This document shows positions 55,574-62,889 of a DNA stretch of 64,000 bases, one piece after another; within the stretch, counting starts at the first letter, position 1, and every line of letters starts with the position of its first letter. The DNA comes from Candidatus Methanoliparum thermophilum. Its GTDB lineage: Archaea; Halobacteriota; Methanoliparia; Methanoliparales; Methanoliparaceae. A model generated the notes under the pieces. It did not search any database, had not been told where the DNA came from, and worked only from the letters and a program-made list of their open reading frames with translations. The stretch is from the NCBI GenBank assembly GCA_004212075.1, contig RXIF01000004.1, forward strand, positions 186,001 to 250,000, given 5' to 3'. Position numbers and translations under genes: made by a program.

Positions 55574-56434
55574 TTATTCCCCTTTTTTCCACCATATTAC
55601 AACCCATTTTGTCTTTGATTCATTTTTAAATTTGAAGATGCCGTCTTCTTCAATTAATTCGTTCTCTAAAAACAATTTTGCTTTCTCTTTATCATCATGT
55701 GTGAATTCTCCAATACGCCACTCAAAATCGGATAATGCATCATCAATATTTCTAAAATATGCAGTTCTTTTACAATTTATGAACTCTACATTAGCATCTA
55801 TCCCTATTTGGTAGAGTATGTTGTATATGTAGATAAAACCTGGAAAACTGGTACTCGTTATAGAATAGTAGTTCTTACCTAAATACTCACAGAGTTTTTT
55901 ATCGTACAAATGGCCATCTTTTGTCGGATATACAAGATAAACAGCCTTTTTAGCAATTTTGTCAACCTTTATTAATTCTCTCTTCATATCGTACGGAATA
56001 AGAGAACGAGATGCAACGATAACATCGTGTCTTTCTATATCTTGATATATGTCTAAGTCTTCCCATGCCTTGTTTATATAACTTATGTTGTTCAATCCTT
56101 CATTAGAGGCATTCTCTCTTAAAAAATTTAACATCTCGATAGAGATATCTAACGCTGTAACACTTTTTACTTTTTTGGCTAAAGGAATGGCCAACGTCCC
56201 AGGTCCCGAGCCAATATCTAAAACACTATCATCTTTATCTACATCAATTATCCTCAAAATCTGGGTTATATAGTCTTTATCGTTCAGTTTATTCCAACTA
56301 TTTTTTATAGATTCGTTAAATCGTTTTGCTCGTTTATTCCATTTTTCTTGTTTGTTGATTATATCTATTGACTTACTTTTTGTATTAAAAAAATCTTTCC
56401 ACTCTTCATTCCAATCTATTTTTTCAAAAATCAA
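55574..56434 (-). CDS. SAM-dependent methyltransferase
   Basis: The 286-residue class I methyltransferase has motif I VLDIGSGPGTLAIPLA near 75, motif II VTALDISIEMLNFLRENA, and DIERHDVIVASRSLIPYD near 140. The N-terminus (IDWNEEWKDFFNTKS..., WNKRAKRFNESIKNSW) is like those of methyltransferases found beside archaeal metal/cofactor importers. It heads the operon (methyltransferase, ATPase). The substrate is unknown; modification of an imported chelate is only a guess. Confidence 0.85.
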   Translation of the reverse strand: MIFEKIDWNEEWKDFFNTKSKSIDIINKQEKWNKRAKRFNESIKNSWNKLNDKDYITQILRIIDVDKDDSVLDIGSGPGTLAIPLAKKVKSVTALDISIEMLNFLRENASNEGLNNISYINKAWEDLDIYQDIERHDVIVASRSLIPYDMKRELIKVDKIAKKAVYLVYPTKDGHLYDKKLCEYLGKNYYSITSTSFPGFIYIYNILYQIGIDANVEFINCKRTAYFRNIDDALSDFEWRIGEFTHDDKEKAKLFLENELIEEDGIFKFKNESKTKWVVIWWKKGE

Positions 56435-56505
56435 TTTTTTTTACCTCTTTGATAAAAGATTTGTATGGTTATAAATTACAAAAAATAATAGTTTTTTAAA
56501 ACTTT

Positions 56506-56700
56506 TTATATTTTTCTATTTAGATAAGTAAACAGCAAATGGTTGATGATATAATAATAAATATTAAAAGATGTAGGTTCTGCAGAATCATCATCTTGAG
56601 GTTCAGCTGGTTCTCCTATTTGAGCAAATATAGGAACTGCAAGAGTTGCAGATAGTACGACTGCGGCTATCATCAGACTTACAAATTGTTTACCTTTCAC
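56506..56700 (-). CDS. Small secreted acidic peptide precursor, 64 aa
   Basis: The start is GTG at 56700, which has an ideal ribosome site (ggaggtgat) four bases upstream; an ATG at 56715 is in frame but overlaps that site. The product has a signal peptide (KGKQFVSLMIAAVVLSATLAVPIFA), then a short acidic segment (GEPAEPQDDDSAEP) and a hydrophobic tail with many aromatics (SFNIYYYIINHLLFTYL). I do not recognise it. A secreted or membrane-inserted peptide is likely. It lies directly downstream of a subtilisin-like protease gene on the same strand, which could process it. Confidence 0.55.
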   Translation of the reverse strand: MKGKQFVSLMIAAVVLSATLAVPIFAQIGEPAEPQDDDSAEPTSFNIYYYIINHLLFTYLNRKI

Positions 56701-56768
56701 CTTTATCACCTCCATAATATAGTTAAAGAGGTAGCTTTATTATACATTCGAAAACGTTAATCAAATGG

Positions 56769-57902
56769 TTAATAGTTGTAAAATTCACCTATTTTCAATG
56801 CGTTTTCTATATTAATCCTTCCTGTTTCATCTCCTTTTACATTATCATAACTCTTTTTTAAGACCTCTTTTATCTCTTCTGATGTGAGTAAAGGATTTAT
56901 TTCTTTTAATAATCCCACAGCACCCGTAACTTTTGCACTTGCAAAACTTGTTCCACTTACCTTTACGATATTGTCAACCACACTCTCCCCGATTCTGCTA
57001 ACATCTATAGATCTTGCGAGTACGTCCTCACCTACAGCATAGATATCTCCACCTTTATTTGAAAAGGAAGACGGGATTGAATTTGCGTCGCATGACATCA
57101 CAACGATAGCTTTATCACTATTTGCCGGTTGAAAATTTTGAACGTTATCTGCTGAGTTACCTGCTGGTAAAATACATATTATTCCACTATCTACTGCTTT
57201 ATCTATTGCCAAGGTTAAAGGAGATATGATATCATTCTCTATCTGTGAATACATGTTTAACGTTATTATATTTACATCGTTCTCGATAGCCCAATCTATA
57301 GCTGCAATTATATCGCTTAGATATGCGTTACCGTTTTTATCCGCGATTTTTGCAACATAAATGTTTGACCTAGGGTCTGTTCTTTTGATTATAGAAACAA
57401 TCGCTGTTCCGTGTCCATTCTCATCATCTGCATAATAATCCTGTTCTACAAAATCTATCTCTGCCAATGATGGATAAGCAGAACCAGTATCTAATACTGC
57501 TATCTTAGAGCCATGATTGTTGTATTTAACGTTGCCATATTCTCCATATATCTTTTTAACCTCATTTTTTTTATCGGATTTATCAAAATCTAACTCAAAA
57601 TCCGAGCCATCTATCATATAATCTAGGTTGCATCTTTCTGCTCTTTTTTTGATCTTGCTAAGTTTGTTATTCTCTACAATTAGGCAATATCCATCTATTA
57701 TTTTATAATCATAAAGTAACATCTCGTCATCCTGTATCTCAAATTTATTGATAGAGTCTCCCCATACAATTACACGGGATTTGCCGTTTTCATTATTTAA
57801 AGATGGATAGTATTGATCTATTTTTTTGTTTTCTGCTAAAAAAGCACCAGAAACAACAAGAAATAAGAATAAAATTGCTAATAAAAAAAATTTTCTTCTC
57901 AT
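56769..57902 (-). CDS. Secreted subtilisin-like serine protease
   Basis: The 377-residue S8 protease has a signal peptide (1-23), a propeptide-like region of about 100 residues (24-125), and a catalytic domain with D138 (IAVLDTGSA), H164 (ENGHGTAIV), oxyanion N249 (LPAGNS) and S319 (SGTSFASAK). All catalytic residues are present, so it should be active outside the cell. It is flanked by a small secreted peptide gene and a membrane-anchored regulator gene, all on the minus strand, suggesting a functional group. Confidence 0.92.
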   Translation of the reverse strand: MRRKFFLLAILFLFLVVSGAFLAENKKIDQYYPSLNNENGKSRVIVWGDSINKFEIQDDEMLLYDYKIIDGYCLIVENNKLSKIKKRAERCNLDYMIDGSDFELDFDKSDKKNEVKKIYGEYGNVKYNNHGSKIAVLDTGSAYPSLAEIDFVEQDYYADDENGHGTAIVSIIKRTDPRSNIYVAKIADKNGNAYLSDIIAAIDWAIENDVNIITLNMYSQIENDIISPLTLAIDKAVDSGIICILPAGNSADNVQNFQPANSDKAIVVMSCDANSIPSSFSNKGGDIYAVGEDVLARSIDVSRIGESVVDNIVKVSGTSFASAKVTGAVGLLKEINPLLTSEEIKEVLKKSYDNVKGDETGRINIENALKIGEFYNY

Positions 57903-57964
57903 TTTAAAAATTAAAACTTATAATAAAATAGTTATTAATTTATTCATATATCCTGTGTTATATA

Positions 57965-58453
57965 CTAATCCAGACATTTATTCATGCTATATTTTATGTA
58001 TGACAATACAAACAAGAGAATACCTATCATTAAAAGAACAATACTTAGATACATCAAAATACTTGCATTAATGGTATTAAAAGCAGCAATGTGCATAATA
58101 ATCGGCTTTGTGATCTTGAAGTAATGTAAGAGTATAGAAAATCCTGTTATTATCGTCATAATGCTACTTAATAAGAGAATAAACGACTTTTTCTCACTTT
58201 TCTTATCTGTAACTACCATTCTTCCCTTCTCTGTTAAATCGTAATATATCCATTTATGGCCATCATCTTCTTTAACAACCATTTCAGAGGCAATCAATAA
58301 ATCGAGATGTTTGATCAATGCAGGTTTACTCTTCTTCAATGCTTTACTGAGCTCAGATAGAGTTGCCCTTCTCTTTTTCAGCAATTTTAATATATCTATC
58401 CTTGTATCGCAGGAAAGGGCTTTCATCGAATCTATATCTAGGATGGCTTCCAT
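57965..58453 (-). CDS. Membrane-anchored ArsR-type HTH regulator
   Basis: The 162-residue protein starts with a winged helix-turn-helix (about 8-80: KALSCDTRIDILKLLKKRRATLSELSKALKKS ... WIYYDLTEKGRMVV), then two hydrophobic helices (about 91-109 and 128-152) separated by a short loop, leaving a short basic tail. DNA-binding domain and membrane segments in one chain mean it probably reads a membrane or extracellular signal. It lies upstream of the protease gene with a 62-bp gap, plausibly its regulator. Confidence 0.85.
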   Translation of the reverse strand: MEAILDIDSMKALSCDTRIDILKLLKKRRATLSELSKALKKSKPALIKHLDLLIASEMVVKEDDGHKWIYYDLTEKGRMVVTDKKSEKKSFILLLSSIMTIITGFSILLHYFKITKPIIMHIAAFNTINASILMYLSIVLLMIGILLFVLSYIKYSMNKCLD

Positions 58454-58696
58454 ACCAAAATAAAAATATAAACTTATCTTATAAATAATTTATTATTCTT
58501 AAGGGAGTAGAATGCAATTGTATATGAGAACATAAGCCAAATATAATCTTGTTTTTGAGATATAGAAGAACGAGAGAGAGAGAAAGGTATAAACCATATT
58601 GAGATTGACCAGTGTAATAATACAATATTTAAGAGCTGTAGCCTTGGTGCTGTATAATATGTTTAAATACTATAATAAAGATAATTTATTTTAAAG
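58454..58696. other. Intergenic region without recognisable genes
   Basis: The 243-bp divergent region contains a minus-strand TATA-like box (ttataagataagttta, about 58470-58487) for the HTH gene and, near 58660, gtttaaatacta upstream of hisA. The middle part (58500-58650) has a less AT-rich stretch with no open frame of note. Confidence 0.4.
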
Positions 58697-59419
58697 ATGT
58701 TCAAGATAATACCTGCAATCGATCTGAAAGATGGTAAATGTGTCCAGCTTATAGGAGGAGACCCTTCAAAAGAAATCATCAGTATAGAAGATCCTATAAG
58801 TATTGCAAAGATGTGGATAGAAAAAGGGGCAAAGATGCTTCATATAGTAGATCTAGACGGGGCATTAAAAGGTAATATAAAAAATTTTGAGATAATAAAA
58901 AGAATTTCAACCTTTCCGATACGAATTCAAGCAGGTGGAGGAATACGATCCATAGAAAACGTATCAAATATGTTAAAATATGTAGATAGAGTGATAATAG
59001 GTACGTTAGCGATCAGAAATCCATCTATTACTAAAACTCTTGTAGAAAAGTTTGGAGAAGATAGAATCGTTATCTCTTTAGATAGCAAAGATGGAAAAGT
59101 CATGATGGAAGGATGGCAATCAAAGAGTAGATTGGGACCGGATATGTTTGTGAAACAATTTGAAGATATAGGCATCCGCAGATTTTTTTATACAAACATT
59201 AATATGGAAGGTAGGATGAGCGGCATCGATATCAAACCTATAAAAAAGATTTTAGAGAGTATAAAAAATAAAGACACATCTCTGATTGTTTCAGGAGGGA
59301 TCTCAAGTATAGAGGACGTATCTTCTCTTAAAAAACTTGGTATAGAGGGCGTAATAATTGGATCTGCCTTATATAAAGGGGTTGTAAGATTAGAAGATCT
59401 GCTAAAATTAGAAGAGTAA
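58697..59419 (+). CDS. hisA: ProFAR isomerase HisA
   Basis: Amadori isomerase of histidine synthesis. The 240-residue barrel has the N-terminal catalytic aspartate PAIDLKDGKCVQL (D9), HIVDLDGALKGN near 52, GGGIRSIENV near 80, and the C-terminal half with LIVSGGISSIEDVSSLKKLG. It lies nine bases upstream of the longest hisB frame, so the two are cotranscribed. A distinct HisA-like paralogue is at 61320-62015. Confidence 0.95.
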   Translation: MFKIIPAIDLKDGKCVQLIGGDPSKEIISIEDPISIAKMWIEKGAKMLHIVDLDGALKGNIKNFEIIKRISTFPIRIQAGGGIRSIENVSNMLKYVDRVIIGTLAIRNPSITKTLVEKFGEDRIVISLDSKDGKVMMEGWQSKSRLGPDMFVKQFEDIGIRRFFYTNINMEGRMSGIDIKPIKKILESIKNKDTSLIVSGGISSIEDVSSLKKLGIEGVIIGSALYKGVVRLEDLLKLEE

Positions 59420-59452
59420 CGAATAAGTATGATAAAGATGGAAAGAGTAATA

Positions 59453-60025
59453 ATGAGAGAATCAAAAGTTACAAGAAAGACGAGAGAGACGGATATCGAG
59501 ATATCTATTATCATAGAAGGTTCTGGAGTTATAGATATAGATACAGGTATCGGCTTTTTCGATCATATCCTCTCTTCCTTTGCAAAACATGGATTCTTCG
59601 ATCTGATGATAAAAGCAAAAGGCGATTTAGAAGTGGATGATCATCATTTGATCGAGGACACTGGTATCTTGCTTGGTCAGGCAATTAAAAAAGCACTCGG
59701 TGATAAAAGAGGGATAAATAGGTTTGGATATGCAAAAATACCCATGGATGAATCTATAGCAGAAGTAGCACTCGATATAGATGATAGAGGTTTTTGTAAA
59801 TATCAGGTAAAGTTTATCCGTGAGATGATAGGCAGTATGTCAACCGATATGATTAAACATTTTTTTGAAAGTTTCTCCAGAAATTCTGGAATAACGATTC
59901 ATATCACTGCAGATGGAGAGAATGATCATCATAAAGCAGAGGCAATTTTTAAATCTTTTGGAATAGCTTTATCTAAAGCAGTAGAGATGGATACGAGAAT
60001 TGATGGATACAGAAGCACAAAATGA
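59453..60025 (+). CDS. hisB: Imidazoleglycerol-phosphate dehydratase HisB
   Basis: Dehydrates imidazoleglycerol phosphate in histidine synthesis, using two Mn ions. The metal-site motifs are FFDHILSSFAKHG near 36, VDDHHLIEDTG near 63, and the second set DGENDHHKAEAIFKSF near 160. The start is chosen at ATG 59453, with GGAAAGAG upstream; the product (190 residues) then begins RESKVTRKTRETDI as in homologues. In-frame ATGs at 59429 and 59438 exist. Confidence 0.95.
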   Translation: MRESKVTRKTRETDIEISIIIEGSGVIDIDTGIGFFDHILSSFAKHGFFDLMIKAKGDLEVDDHHLIEDTGILLGQAIKKALGDKRGINRFGYAKIPMDESIAEVALDIDDRGFCKYQVKFIREMIGSMSTDMIKHFFESFSRNSGITIHITADGENDHHKAEAIFKSFGIALSKAVEMDTRIDGYRSTK

Positions 60026-60107
60026 TAATAACCGGATTTTTAGGTAATTTTCGAGCAATTTTAATAGCTTCAGCCGATATGTCAACTCCTGTAACCTCCA
60101 CTAAATC
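60024..60107 (-). pseudogene. Scrap of a SAM-dependent methyltransferase
   Basis: On the minus strand 28 codons read DLVEVTGVDISAEAIKIARK..., the motif I/II junction of a class I methyltransferase (xGVDIS.EAI..AR). Stops lie immediately upstream (TAA TGA) and the frame runs into the end of hisB. No other parts of such a gene are present, so it is a relic. Confidence 0.5.
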
Positions 60108-60152
60108 TCATTAAGATATATGGAGGATTAAACAATAAAGCGAGATAAACAG

Positions 60153-61259
60153 TTAAGCAAGATATTCGAGTTTATGCTCATGTACGGACTCATCTATGCT
60201 TAAACCTTCGTCTATTAACGATAAAACTCTGCCTTTCTCGTCCGGAAATTTATACCCTTCATAATTCCTTGAAAATAATGGCTTTCCGTCTTTTTTCATC
60301 CAAAAATTCATCATATGATCGAAACAAAGCCTTCCTTCGAAGTTTAAATTTTTAACCAGTATTTTAAGCTCTTTTAAATACTCGTGTGGTGTTAAAAGCT
60401 CAAACTCTCCGTTAATCATCTCTTCATAAAGCGGCGTCAATGGGTTTGGAGTATAAGGCCTGGATCTTACATAATCCGGGTTTATCTCGTTTATTACCCG
60501 TGCAGTATTTTCTGCGTGCTGCCTTGATAATTTTTTTCCGCCTAATCCTGGCATTATATACTCTGACAGCTCGATTTTTGCCTTTTTAGCTTTTTTTCCG
60601 CCTATTATATGATCATCAGCGGTTGCTCCTTTATTAACATATTTTAAAACATCATCATCCCCGCTCTCGAGACCTACATGCAATCTATCCAATCCGGCGT
60701 TCTTTAACATTATAAGATCGTTTAAACTCTTTCTTGATAAAGTGCTAGATCTTGCATAGGAAGTAATTCGTTCTACTTGTGGAAAATGTTTTTTAATATA
60801 TTTCAAGATCGTTACAAGGTCTTTGGAACTCATAACCAAACTGTTAGCATCTTGTAGAAATACTGTTTTTTCTCCCGAACACATCCAGTTATAGACGTTT
60901 ATAATAGATTGAATGTTTTTATATTCGGTATCATCCAGTTCATCAAAGAATTTCCCATATAAGAATAATGGATCTATTATATGGCTAACCCAGTCCATAC
61001 TTCCAAACCTTGCTGCTAATCTTTTTATAACGTCTTCGATATTTTTTATCGATTGTATATCTTTTATAATCTCTTCTAAGCCTCTTTTCCTGAATTTTTC
61101 CCTTCCGTATGGAGTACCATAACAGAATTTACATTTAGACCATGGACAGTTACATGTTACTCTTATCAATAGAGAATGACTTCCACCTTCTGATGGTGGT
61201 CTTATGGGACCTATCTCAAATTTGTATTTTTTTAATTCTTCTACCTCTAAATCTTCCAT
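60153..61259 (-). CDS. Radical SAM protein (COG1032-like)
   Basis: The 368-residue protein has the cluster motif CNCPWSKCKFCYG (residues about 35-47, CX4CX2C variant seen in this group) and typical radical SAM barrel stretches: RITSYARSSTLSRKS, AGLDRLHVGLESGDDDVL, and YIMPGLGGKKLSRQHAENT. The C-terminus (FDHMMNFWMKKDGKPLFSRNYEGYKFPDEKGRVL) has no known domain. The substrate is unknown. It lies between hisB and the HisA-like gene. Confidence 0.85.
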   Translation of the reverse strand: MEDLEVEELKKYKFEIGPIRPPSEGGSHSLLIRVTCNCPWSKCKFCYGTPYGREKFRKRGLEEIIKDIQSIKNIEDVIKRLAARFGSMDWVSHIIDPLFLYGKFFDELDDTEYKNIQSIINVYNWMCSGEKTVFLQDANSLVMSSKDLVTILKYIKKHFPQVERITSYARSSTLSRKSLNDLIMLKNAGLDRLHVGLESGDDDVLKYVNKGATADDHIIGGKKAKKAKIELSEYIMPGLGGKKLSRQHAENTARVINEINPDYVRSRPYTPNPLTPLYEEMINGEFELLTPHEYLKELKILVKNLNFEGRLCFDHMMNFWMKKDGKPLFSRNYEGYKFPDEKGRVLSLIDEGLSIDESVHEHKLEYLA

Positions 61260-61319
61260 TGTTCTCTCCTTTTCCTTTACTCGATAAATAACATCAATCT
61301 TACCTATTTTGTTTATTTT

Positions 61320-62015
61320 CTATTGTAAAAGATTTAAAGGTATATTCTTTTTATGGATTGCGGTAGATATCAACGCACCATCTATACCAATATCTTTTAA
61401 TGCCTCTATATCGTCTAATCCTCTAATTCCTCCGCCATATATCAATCTATGGTTGGATACGGATCGCATTATTTCTAAAGGTGCTATATTTATTCCTGTC
61501 TCTGTTCCAACTCTATCCAAAAATAAGATAATTATGCCATTTATCTCATATCCATCCAGATATTGCAAAAAACATTTTGGATCGTCTGGAAACATTTTAT
61601 CTTTTTTTAATAACTTGTTATTCTTTATATCAAGGCTTATTATATCATCTTTAAGAAATCTATCTTTTAAGATGAGATCCATGTTGGCTGTCTCCGTTCC
61701 TATAACAAGGTTTTTTAGGTAATGGTGCCCTATATCAAGATCTGAGATATCTCTTATCCCAATATCAGCAATTAATTTCCATTTTTTTGCAATATCTCCT
61801 ATAATCGAGAGGTTATCACCTATTCCGATGATTCTGTCTAGATCTGCAATATATACCTCTCTTGGATTTATGGTTTTTAAAACATCTAACGGATCTTGGC
61901 TTGATACAATCATGCTGTATTTATCTATCGGTTTATATCTTGATCTATCTCCTTTGATTCCATGAACGACTACTCCATTTAATATATCCATGACAAAGAT
62001 CAGATCGAACGGCAA
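61320..62015 (-). CDS. HisA/HisF-family barrel protein (methanogen type, near mfnB)
   Basis: The 231-residue TIM barrel is related to HisA/HisF but diverged: FVMDILNGVVVHGIKGDRSRYKP at the start, VYIADLDRIIG, IADIGIRDISDL, and LIYGGGIRGLDDIEALKDIGIDGAL at the end. This group (hisAF-related, TIGR00734 type) is typical of methanogens. It is divergent from mfnB across a 170-bp region, as a pair that may serve cofactor synthesis. A TTG start at 62015 with GGTGAT upstream is used; an ATG at 61991 is the alternative. The true hisA is elsewhere (58697), so this one probably has another substrate. Confidence 0.85.
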   Translation of the reverse strand: MPFDLIFVMDILNGVVVHGIKGDRSRYKPIDKYSMIVSSQDPLDVLKTINPREVYIADLDRIIGIGDNLSIIGDIAKKWKLIADIGIRDISDLDIGHHYLKNLVIGTETANMDLILKDRFLKDDIISLDIKNNKLLKKDKMFPDDPKCFLQYLDGYEINGIIILFLDRVGTETGINIAPLEIMRSVSNHRLIYGGGIRGLDDIEALKDIGIDGALISTAIHKKNIPLNLLQ

Positions 62016-62184
62016 GAATAATCACCATAACTCTATAGCAAATATTAGAAACATTTATCTATCTTATTATTTATCTATTTTATTATATATTTATTTTGTT
62101 ATTAATCAAGGTTTGCCCAAAAGCTATAAATACAAGCTCTTTTAATCCCTTTTATTACTAAATAATAAAATTAAGGTGATTAAG

Positions 62185-62889
62185 ATGAGACTTCTTGTCA
62201 GTCCACGGGATATTGATGAAGCAAAATCTGCAATGGAGGGAGGGGCAGATATTATAGATGTAAAAAATCCGAAAGAGGGATCTTTAGGGGCTAATTTTCC
62301 ATGGATCATAAAAGAGATAAGAAAGATCGTTCCAAAAGATATACCATTAAGTGCCGCTATCGGTGATTTTTGTTTTAAGCCTGGTACTGCATCACTGGCA
62401 GCCTTGGGTGCTGCTACCTGTGGAGCTGACTATATCAAGACTGGGCTTTATGGCATAAAATCTAAAGATGAAGCTATAGAGATGGTTTATAGTGTAAGCC
62501 GGTCTATAAAGGATTATGATCATGATAAAAAGGTGGTTATAGCAGCTTATTCTGATTTTGAACGAATTGGATCTGTCTCTCCTATGTTGCTTCCAAAAAT
62601 TTGTATGGGTTACGATGTTGATGTCGTTATGATCGATACAGCTATAAAAGACGGTAGATCCACTCTGGAGTTTATGACGATCGATAGTATTAAAGCGTTT
62701 ATAAAAGATTCGCATTCAAGTGGGTTCGAGGTTGCTATTGCAGGATCGCTTAATATGGACGATATCGAAAAATTAATTTTGTTAAATCCTGATATAATTG
62801 GTGTACGGGGGATCGTGTGCGGTGGAGATAGAACTGCAAACATAGACAAGAATCTTGTAAGATTATTGAAAAATATAGTATATGTTTAA
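62185..62889 (+). CDS. mfnB: (5-formylfuran-3-yl)methyl phosphate synthase MfnB
   Basis: Makes the furan ring phosphate of methanofuran from two glyceraldehyde-3-phosphates. The family (UPF0264) is marked by LLVSPRDIDEAKSAMEGGADIIDVKNPKEGSLGANFPWII at the start (Schiff-base lysine in DVKNPKEGS), then CGADYIKTGLYG near 92 and VVIAAYSDFERIG. The ATG at 62185 follows AAGGTG by 6 bases; a GTG at 62176 overlaps that site and is less likely. It overlaps guaB by eight bases. Methanofuran is the C1 carrier of methanogenesis. Confidence 0.95.
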   Translation: MRLLVSPRDIDEAKSAMEGGADIIDVKNPKEGSLGANFPWIIKEIRKIVPKDIPLSAAIGDFCFKPGTASLAALGAATCGADYIKTGLYGIKSKDEAIEMVYSVSRSIKDYDHDKKVVIAAYSDFERIGSVSPMLLPKICMGYDVDVVMIDTAIKDGRSTLEFMTIDSIKAFIKDSHSSGFEVAIAGSLNMDDIEKLILLNPDIIGVRGIVCGGDRTANIDKNLVRLLKNIVYV

